NCBI GenBank assembly: GCA_016868315.1
Contig: VGHE01000001.1
Coordinates: forward strand, 434,001-498,000
Reading direction: 5' to 3'
Source of the DNA: Betaproteobacteria bacterium
GTDB lineage: Bacteria > Bdellovibrionota_B > Oligoflexia > Silvanigrellales > Silvanigrellaceae
Length of the DNA: 64,000 nucleotides
Made by a program: the position numbers and the translations under genes. Of this stretch, positions 58,789 through 64,000 are shown in pieces. Position 1 is the first letter of the stretch. The number at the start of each line of letters is the position of its first letter. The notes beneath the pieces are model-generated. The model did no database searches and was not told the DNA's origin. It saw nothing but the letters and a program-made list of their open reading frames with translations.

Positions 58789-59540
58789 GTGCAGCTTTAT
58801 TCTGCGGCTGGCTCCCGCTGACTTTGCTTTGTGTTTCGACCGTCTGTGTTACATGCACCAGCGTCGGAAAAAACGAACAAAAAGAAACTTTGGAAAGAAT
58901 ATTGAAGGTCGAGGAAGTGCCCAAGGCTGAGCCCACCGAGGCGCCGACTCCGGCAGTCACTGTTGCAGCGGCAACGCCCACGGCAACTCCGACTCCTGCT
59001 CCAACAATCGACTTGCCCGGGGGTGTCCGAGCCAAGCCAGCCCCCAACCTGCAGCAGCCTGCTCGTATGGATTTGCCACTGCCTCGCGGCGTGGTGCACG
59101 CGGATTTGTTTCATTTCATCAATGCGCATGCCGAGGTCATTGCAACCTACCAACCGCTGGCAGAAGAATGGAAACTGTATGCTCGCATGTTCACGCCTGA
59201 GAGCAACATTTCAGTCGATGAGATTGCAGCATTGCGAGCTCGGGTGCGGGAAAACTTGGCTCGTGCGCACTGGCTTTTTGCTTGGGGTGTCTTTCAAGCC
59301 TCTGGGCAGTTACTCACCCTGAATCAAAAGTACACACTGATGGTTGATCGCCAGCAGGATTTCATCGAACGCATGAATATTCTCGTTTTTTTGATGGGCG
59401 AAATGCAGGCCTCAGGCATGAAAACAAATCACCGCGCATTTCTGCGCGAGTTCTACAAATACGTCAACACGAAGCATTTCAAGCGCCCCATGCGCGACCG
59501 CCCCGGCAAGCCGGTGGGACCACTGAATCCTATTCAATGA
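58785..59540 (+). CDS. Lipoprotein with Pro/Thr linker, function unknown
   Basis: A 251-residue lipoprotein (lipobox VCVTC near residue 24). A Thr/Pro/Ala-rich linker of about 45 residues (TPAVTVAAATPTATPTPAPT) follows, then a helical domain of about 150 residues (FHFINAHAEVIATYQPLAEEW, ARVRENLARAHWLFAWGVFQ). The linker would carry the domain away from the membrane through the wall. ATGA overlap with the previous gene shows coupling. Family not recognised. Confidence 0.7.
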   Translation: MSAALFCGWLPLTLLCVSTVCVTCTSVGKNEQKETLERILKVEEVPKAEPTEAPTPAVTVAAATPTATPTPAPTIDLPGGVRAKPAPNLQQPARMDLPLPRGVVHADLFHFINAHAEVIATYQPLAEEWKLYARMFTPESNISVDEIAALRARVRENLARAHWLFAWGVFQASGQLLTLNQKYTLMVDRQQDFIERMNILVFLMGEMQASGMKTNHRAFLREFYKYVNTKHFKRPMRDRPGKPVGPLNPIQ

Positions 59541-59603
59541 TGCAAGCAAGCAGTGTCTGGAAGAAATGAAGACATTTGGGTTGGCAGCGCGTGCGATTCA
59601 AGC

Positions 59604-60794
59604 TCAAAGTTCGGGAAGTGGTTGCCCAGTGGTGTAATCACCAAGCGGATTAACCTCACGCCACTGATTCTTTTTCAGATCGGTCATGACGACGCTGTCT
59701 CCGTCGCGCCCAACCAAATGGTTCGGTGAAAGCGGTACCTTTCCACTGGGTGTATCGAGCACGTATTGTGGAATAGCAAAACCCGTTGTGTTGCCTCTGA
59801 GACTACGCATGAGGTCGAGGCCTTTTTCGATGGGCACACGCATATGTGCGGTGCCTTCTACGGTTTGTGCCTGATATAAGTAGTACGGGCGCACGCGCAT
59901 CCGTACTAAACCTTCAAAAAGTGCTTTGAGGCGCTCCGCGGTGTCGTTGATGCCCGCAAGCAGAACACTCTGGTTGCCTACGGGAATGCCGCGGCTCAGC
60001 AAGGTGTCTATTGCCGCTGATGCTTCGGGTGTGAGTTCTTCAGGGCAGTTAAAGTGAGTGTTGATCCAGAGCGGATGATAGCGTGCCAGCATGTCTGCAA
60101 GCTCTTCAGTAATCCGGTAAGGCAGAGTGACTGGAACGCGCGTGCCAATGCGGAGAATTTCCACATGTGGAATAGCACGCAGGCGCGAGAGCAGGTTTTC
60201 GAGAGTGCCATCTTGCGCAATGAGCGGATCACCACCGGTGATAAGCACATCGCGTATCGAAGGGTTCTTTGCGATGTAATCAATACCTTGATCAACAATG
60301 CGTGGATTAAAATGCAATCCAACTTCTTCGTCTCTTCGTTTGCGGAAACAGTACCGGCAATAAACCGGACACAATTGTGCCACACAGAATGCGACTCGAT
60401 CTTTGTAAACGTGAACGACTTCTTTCACAGGTGAGTTGCCGACTTCTTGAAGCGGGTCGGAAATGCCGATTCTGTCGACCGTCTCCTCAAGACGCGGGAG
60501 CGCTTGTAGGCGCACCGGGCAGAATTCGTTTTCAAGATCCATGAGCGCCAGATAATAAGGTGTGACGCCTGCCTCGAAGAGATCTTTCAGAGTGGAAAAA
60601 GCCTCTTGCTCGGACGCAGAGAGTTTGAGGATCCGTTGTGCTTCTTCGGCTGAAGTGACCTGATTTTTCATTTGCCAGCGCCAGTTGAGGAACTGCTCTT
60701 CTGTTGTGCCAAACAGCAATGCACCACGGGCAGTCACTGATTCTTTGCGCGTGGCTGTTTGCCTGTGGAGCGGCGTGAGCGAACGGAATGGCAT
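59604..60794 (-). CDS. kamA: KamA-family radical SAM aminomutase (lysine 2,3-aminomutase-like)
   Basis: A 396-residue radical SAM enzyme. The [4Fe-4S] motif CPVYCRYCF gives Cys 142, 146 and 149. Further marks: ITGGDPL, IGTRVPVTLPYRIT, NTHFNCPEELT, GNQSVLLAGIND and the C-terminal TPSGKVPLSPNHLVG with the Lys expected to bind pyridoxal phosphate. KamA-type enzymes shift an amino group from C2 to C3 of lysine or glutamate; some serve EF-P modification. Its length is between EpmB and clostridial KamA. AGGGG precedes the ATG. The substrate cannot be told from sequence alone. Confidence 0.88.
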   Translation of the reverse strand: MPFRSLTPLHRQTATRKESVTARGALLFGTTEEQFLNWRWQMKNQVTSAEEAQRILKLSASEQEAFSTLKDLFEAGVTPYYLALMDLENEFCPVRLQALPRLEETVDRIGISDPLQEVGNSPVKEVVHVYKDRVAFCVAQLCPVYCRYCFRKRRDEEVGLHFNPRIVDQGIDYIAKNPSIRDVLITGGDPLIAQDGTLENLLSRLRAIPHVEILRIGTRVPVTLPYRITEELADMLARYHPLWINTHFNCPEELTPEASAAIDTLLSRGIPVGNQSVLLAGINDTAERLKALFEGLVRMRVRPYYLYQAQTVEGTAHMRVPIEKGLDLMRSLRGNTTGFAIPQYVLDTPSGKVPLSPNHLVGRDGDSVVMTDLKKNQWREVNPLGDYTTGQPLPEL

Positions 60795-60920
60795 GATTCA
60801 TCCCCTTGAAGACCAGGTCGTTGAGAGTCTATAACTTGTGGACGCGGCTTGCGGAAGGGTGTTCCACGAGTCGGGCGGGGCTGTTCATCGGCTCTCAACA
60901 AGTTGCTCCAGGAGGCCGCT

Positions 60921-61643
60921 ATGTCCCTGAAATCATCGCACCACCCCGAATCGGGCACTGTGGCCGTCATTCTGGCAGGATGCGGAGCAAAGGATGGTTC
61001 TGAGATCACCGAGGCTGTCTCGCTGCTTGTTGCATTGAGCCAACAGGGCTTTCAGGTGCAATGTTTTGCTCCAGATAGAAGCACACATGATACCATCAAT
61101 CACTTGACCGGCGCCCCTCACCAGACGATGCGCAACCAGCTCGAGGAATCTGCTCGTATTGCGCGCGGACGCGTTCAACCGCTCTCGGAGCTCCGTGCAC
61201 AAAGCTACGCTGCGGTCGTCATTGCGGGCGGATTCGGTGTGGTTAAGAATCTCTGCAATTATGCGGTGGCAGGCCGAGAGGCTCATCTTGAAGCAGATGT
61301 ACGCGCTTCACTTTTGCCGTTCGTAACCGCTCGCAAACCTTGCGCGGCATTGTGCATCGCACCCATGGTACTTGCACTCCTTTGTAAAGAAGCGGGCATT
61401 AAAGAAGCTGAGTTGACTCTCGGTAGTGGCGCAGCCCGGGACGCTGTAGCTGCGCTGGAATTCTGGGGTTCGCGACATGTGCCGACCCAACCGGGTCAGG
61501 CCTGCATTGATGCGAAAAATCATCTCGTGACAGCTCCTGCTTATATGTACGACGATGCTACTCCCGCAGATATTTTTGCCTCAGCAATAGCGCTTGTGGC
61601 GGGGCTATCAAAATTGATTGAGACCTCACATCGTGGCTCATGA
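60921..61643 (+). CDS. elbB: ElbB-like DJ-1/PfpI family protein
   Basis: A 240-residue protein of the DJ-1/PfpI superfamily, closest to ElbB: VAVILAGCGAKDGSEITEAV, VQPLSELRAQSYAAVVIAGGFGVVKNL and KPCAALCIAPMVLALL with the nucleophile-elbow Cys. E. coli ElbB has weak glyoxalase activity and is linked to isoprenoid synthesis. ATG 60921 follows AGGAGG; the longer open frame upstream has no such site. The LolC/E gene starts inside its last codons. Confidence 0.88.
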   Translation: MSLKSSHHPESGTVAVILAGCGAKDGSEITEAVSLLVALSQQGFQVQCFAPDRSTHDTINHLTGAPHQTMRNQLEESARIARGRVQPLSELRAQSYAAVVIAGGFGVVKNLCNYAVAGREAHLEADVRASLLPFVTARKPCAALCIAPMVLALLCKEAGIKEAELTLGSGAARDAVAALEFWGSRHVPTQPGQACIDAKNHLVTAPAYMYDDATPADIFASAIALVAGLSKLIETSHRGS

Positions 61644-62964
61644 TCCAACCCCCCTACGTCCTGGTCTGGCAGCGATACTTTTTCTTCTGAAAAGGTATCT
61701 GTTTTCCTCTTGGACTGCCCGAAAAAGGAAATCTCAAGCTGCGTTTGGCGTTGCGCTTCCCGTTGTGGGAATTGCTGTGGGTGTTTGCGCATTCACGGTG
61801 GTTCTGAGTGTGATGGGAGGATTCGTTCAAGGTCTCAAAAAGCGACTTCTTGGTGTTGAGCCACACATTGAAGTCGTTGTGCGCGAAGGATTTGGTCGAA
61901 TCCCAGCGCAAGCAGAGCTGCTGCGCCGATTGCCACAACTTTCAAACCAAATTGTCTCCGTTTCTCCGTTCATCAAGAGCGACGTGATTGTTCAATCGAG
62001 CCGTAAGCCCATGACTGCATTGCTTTGGGGAGTTGATACCCAGAACGCTGAAGAAGTTATGCGATTTAATTCTTATTTTTTAAATTCAGACTCGCGTTTC
62101 TCGGAGCTTGCAGAAGATGCTGAGGCTGAAACGTCTCTGCAAGACGAAAGCCAAGCGGGTGGAACCTTTCCAACTCTTTTTGCAGGCGAAAAGCTTCTTA
62201 ATGTTCTCGACAGCTCTGTTGGCGATCGGCTCACATTGATTTCCACTCAGCCCGATGAAGGATTAGGAGGATTCGCTCCAACTCAGCAACCGGTTGTGGT
62301 CGCTGGTGCCTTTCACACAGGCTCTATGACCCACGATTCCAAAGTGATTTTTGCTCGACTCGAGCTGGTTCAGAAATTCATGGATGCCCCCGGAGAGTGG
62401 TCTGGGATTCAAGTGGCTTTGAGGGAGCCCCTGGAGGCGGAAACTGTCGCGCTCCAACTCAATGAAGCTCTGAAAGCTGATGGGCTGCGCGCTAAACCTT
62501 GGACGGAATCCAATAAGGCACTGCTCAAAGCACTTCGACTTGAACGCTGGGGCATGTCTTTTGTTCTCTACATGGTCATTTTGGTTGGTTGTTTCAGCAT
62601 CACAATTACGCTGGTTCTTGCAGTTCGACGCAAAGCTCGGGAAATGGCCATTCTGCGCTCTATCGGGTTGCGGCGCGTGGATCTTGGTTTGCTGTATCTT
62701 CTCAAGGGTGGCATTATCGGCCTCGTTGGGGTTGTGTTGGGACTTGGATTCGGCCTTCTTTTGTTACAGGTTGTCTCGAAAATTCCGCTCTCAATCATCG
62801 AGGATGCCTATCCTGGCCACGGTTTACCTGTGCTTGTTTCGTGGAGTGACGTCATCAGCGTGAGTCTGGGGAGTCTGTTGCTTTCGGTTGTTGCAGCGAT
62901 ATGGCCCGCGCTTGAAGTGATGCGGATCGATCCTGTGGAGACTCTTTCTGATCGTGCTGCCTGA
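61633..62964 (+). CDS. lolC: Lipoprotein-releasing system permease LolC/LolE
   Basis: A 443-residue inner-membrane protein: an N-terminal span (GVALPVVGIAVGVCAFTVVL), a large periplasmic domain (about residues 75-310) and three C-terminal FtsX-type spans with AVRRKAREMAILRSIGLRR and the final PALEVMRIDPVETL. With LolD it releases outer-membrane lipoproteins from the inner membrane. One copy only, which suggests a LolC/E (LolF-like) homodimer. The start is uncertain: GTG 61633 or TTG 61618, both overlapping elbB. lolD follows after 28 bases. Confidence 0.9.
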   Translation: MAHDPTPLRPGLAAILFLLKRYLFSSWTARKRKSQAAFGVALPVVGIAVGVCAFTVVLSVMGGFVQGLKKRLLGVEPHIEVVVREGFGRIPAQAELLRRLPQLSNQIVSVSPFIKSDVIVQSSRKPMTALLWGVDTQNAEEVMRFNSYFLNSDSRFSELAEDAEAETSLQDESQAGGTFPTLFAGEKLLNVLDSSVGDRLTLISTQPDEGLGGFAPTQQPVVVAGAFHTGSMTHDSKVIFARLELVQKFMDAPGEWSGIQVALREPLEAETVALQLNEALKADGLRAKPWTESNKALLKALRLERWGMSFVLYMVILVGCFSITITLVLAVRRKAREMAILRSIGLRRVDLGLLYLLKGGIIGLVGVVLGLGFGLLLLQVVSKIPLSIIEDAYPGHGLPVLVSWSDVISVSLGSLLLSVVAAIWPALEVMRIDPVETLSDRAA

Positions 62965-62992
62965 TTTGTTCGTCTGAGAGGTTTTTTAAAAA

Positions 62993-63760
62993 ATGCTGAA
63001 CGCTTCCGAAAATGAAAAGTCTCCCACTGCGACTCTGTCCGGTCGGGTTGGCTCTCATGCTGATTTGGCCGTGGAAATTCGCGATCTACGCAAGGTCTAC
63101 AATATGGGTGAGTTTTCCCTCGAGGCGTTGTGTGGCGTGAGCTTCACCATTCGCCGGGGCGAGGCTGTGGCGATTGTGGGTGAAAGTGGATCAGGTAAAA
63201 GCACTTTGCTGCATATTGTGGGTGCACTTGATTCGCCCACATCGGGTGATGTGAGGGTCGGCGGACTGAATCCATTTCAAGGAACCGATCACCAGGTCAG
63301 TCATTTTCGCAATCAACACGTCGGATTTGTTTTTCAGCACAACAATCTTTTGCCTGAATTCAATGCACTCGAGAATGTTGTGATGCCTGGTCTAATTTCT
63401 GGGAAGAATGCGACACAAGTTTATCGCAGGGCTCAAGCGCTTTTGGAGCGTGTTGGTCTCGGCCAGAGGGTCGCACACTACCCCGGGCAACTCAGCGGCG
63501 GCGAGCAGCAACGGGTTGCCATCGCGCGCGCCCTAATCAATGAACCGGTTCTACTTCTGGCTGACGAGCCCTCAGGCAATCTGGATAGCCGAAATGCGGC
63601 CAACATCCATGCTCTATTTGCTGAATTGAATCGCGATTTGCACACCACCTTGGTGATCGTCACACACAATCAAGACTTCGCACACACCCTTCCACGCCGC
63701 ATTGAGATGCGTGATGGGCGAATCGTTGCTGACTCTGCGGCTGCAATAAGCTCCCCGTAA
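62993..63760 (+). CDS. lolD: Lipoprotein-releasing system ATPase LolD
   Basis: A 255-residue ABC ATPase: Walker A GESGSGKST, Q-loop FVFQHNNLLPEF (the LolD-type HHLLPEF-like site), signature LSGGEQQRVAIARAL, Walker B VLLLADEPSGNLD and the H-loop His in VTHNQDF. About 25 extra N-terminal residues precede the domain. It powers LolC/E in moving lipoproteins to the periplasmic carrier. The many lipoproteins in this window are its presumed clients. The bamA gene follows. Confidence 0.92.
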   Translation: MLNASENEKSPTATLSGRVGSHADLAVEIRDLRKVYNMGEFSLEALCGVSFTIRRGEAVAIVGESGSGKSTLLHIVGALDSPTSGDVRVGGLNPFQGTDHQVSHFRNQHVGFVFQHNNLLPEFNALENVVMPGLISGKNATQVYRRAQALLERVGLGQRVAHYPGQLSGGEQQRVAIARALINEPVLLLADEPSGNLDSRNAANIHALFAELNRDLHTTLVIVTHNQDFAHTLPRRIEMRDGRIVADSAAAISSP

Positions 63761-63828
63761 ATTTGCAAATTTTTCGATGATGGGAAATAGTCGCCCGGCG
63801 TGCCATCTCAGAGAAGGGTAAACGATCT

Positions 63829-64000
63829 ATGACCAAAAGGTTCTGGCGCACCAGGCCCACCTTACTTGTCCTGACGTGCATGACAGTTCTTTTTGCGGCT
63901 CTGCTGCTGCGTCGCCATGGAGCATTGGCATCAGAAGCTGAAGCTGCGCCAAAGGTTGTTGAAATCAAAGTTCAGGGCAATCGCGCAGTGCAATCCGAAG
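63829..64000 (+). CDS. bamA: Start of BamA-like outer-membrane assembly protein (partial)
   Basis: 57 residues before the window ends: a basic start, a hydrophobic signal segment (LLVLTCMTVLFAALLL) and the beginning of a POTRA domain (KVVEIKVQGNRAVQSE), the usual first strand of BamA. AAGGG lies about ten bases upstream of ATG 63829. The lolC-lolD-bamA order is common in Deltaproteobacteria and relatives. BamA inserts beta-barrel proteins into the outer membrane. Called from the first POTRA motif and context. Confidence 0.75.
   Translation, partial: MTKRFWRTRPTLLVLTCMTVLFAALLLRRHGALASEAEAAPKVVEIKVQGNRAVQSE

Noticed and set aside
1-64000. CRISPR arrays, rRNA genes, prophage genes, toxin-antitoxin pairs, restriction systems or riboswitches
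   Set aside because: I saw no regularly spaced repeats, rRNA sequence, phage structural genes, defence genes or recognisable riboswitch cores; the only mobile trace is the IS6 remnant.

Overview
The window looks like a chromosomal stretch of a Gram-negative bacterium of moderate GC content (about half, by eye). I infer the Bdellovibrionota/Oligoflexia side of the former Deltaproteobacteria. Reasons: many small lipoproteins and beta-barrel outer-membrane proteins without clear orthologues, a lolC-lolD-bamA run, a gldA/gldF/gldG/DUF4340 exporter operon, a fused E1 alpha/beta oxoacid dehydrogenase, a CarH-type B12 photoreceptor, and secreted hydrolases among short housekeeping operons. This placement is inference; there is no rRNA here. 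Shine-Dalgarno sites are mostly strong, and they decided most of the starts given.

Layout. 1-6.7 kb: the end of a coiled-coil gene, outer-membrane proteins, a lipoprotein and an orphan sensor kinase. 6.7-12.4 kb: four genes for presumably exported or polymer-degrading enzymes (an HExxH metalloprotease with a membrane/Arg C-terminal tail, a transglutaminase-elicitor-family lipoprotein, a GH57 amylase and a subtilase). 12.6-14.3 kb: a response regulator with its HPt protein, then an IS6 transposase remnant. 14.5-19.8 kb: a lytic transglycosylase, phnC-phnE without phnD, and lipB. 19.8-24.5 kb: a YceI protein, an unknown exported protein, a HEAT-repeat protein, and a response regulator coupled to a catalytic-domain-only aspartokinase. 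24.5-30.2 kb: a five-gene operon (gldA-like ATPase, permease, GldG-like, DUF4340, NrtR-like regulator) behind a near-consensus promoter, followed by tRNA-Asn.

30.3-36.6 kb: a SpoIIE-type phosphatase, a second larger transglutaminase-elicitor paralogue, the bolA-grx4 pair, a lipoprotein and a DUF2141 protein. 36.6-46.2 kb: a long leftward block: ccsA/hemX-like, asparaginase, hemA, hemC, hemD-like, an outer-membrane protein, an unknown gene, a terminator, then the E1 fusion. 46.4-49.5 kb: a lipoprotein, a J-domain protein whose ribosome site lies inside a terminator-like hairpin, and an M20 dipeptidase. 49.5-53.6 kb: a leftward chain of overlapping genes (membrane protein, coiled-coil protein, AI-2E-type permease, sigma factor, probable anti-sigma), then an outer-membrane-type gene. 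53.7-64.0 kb: greA, DUF1844, a twin-FHA protein, the CarH-like regulator, an envelope-protein cluster, kamA-like, elbB, lolC/E, lolD and the start of bamA.

The most interesting items are the two transglutaminase-elicitor-family lipoproteins, which carry the VWNQP core of the oomycete Pep-13 elicitor; the identical CKPRSYN lipidated N-terminus shared by one of them and an unrelated lipoprotein; the terminator hairpin that buries a Shine-Dalgarno site; the ATGA-linked sigma-factor operon; and the apparently complete CarH photoreceptor.
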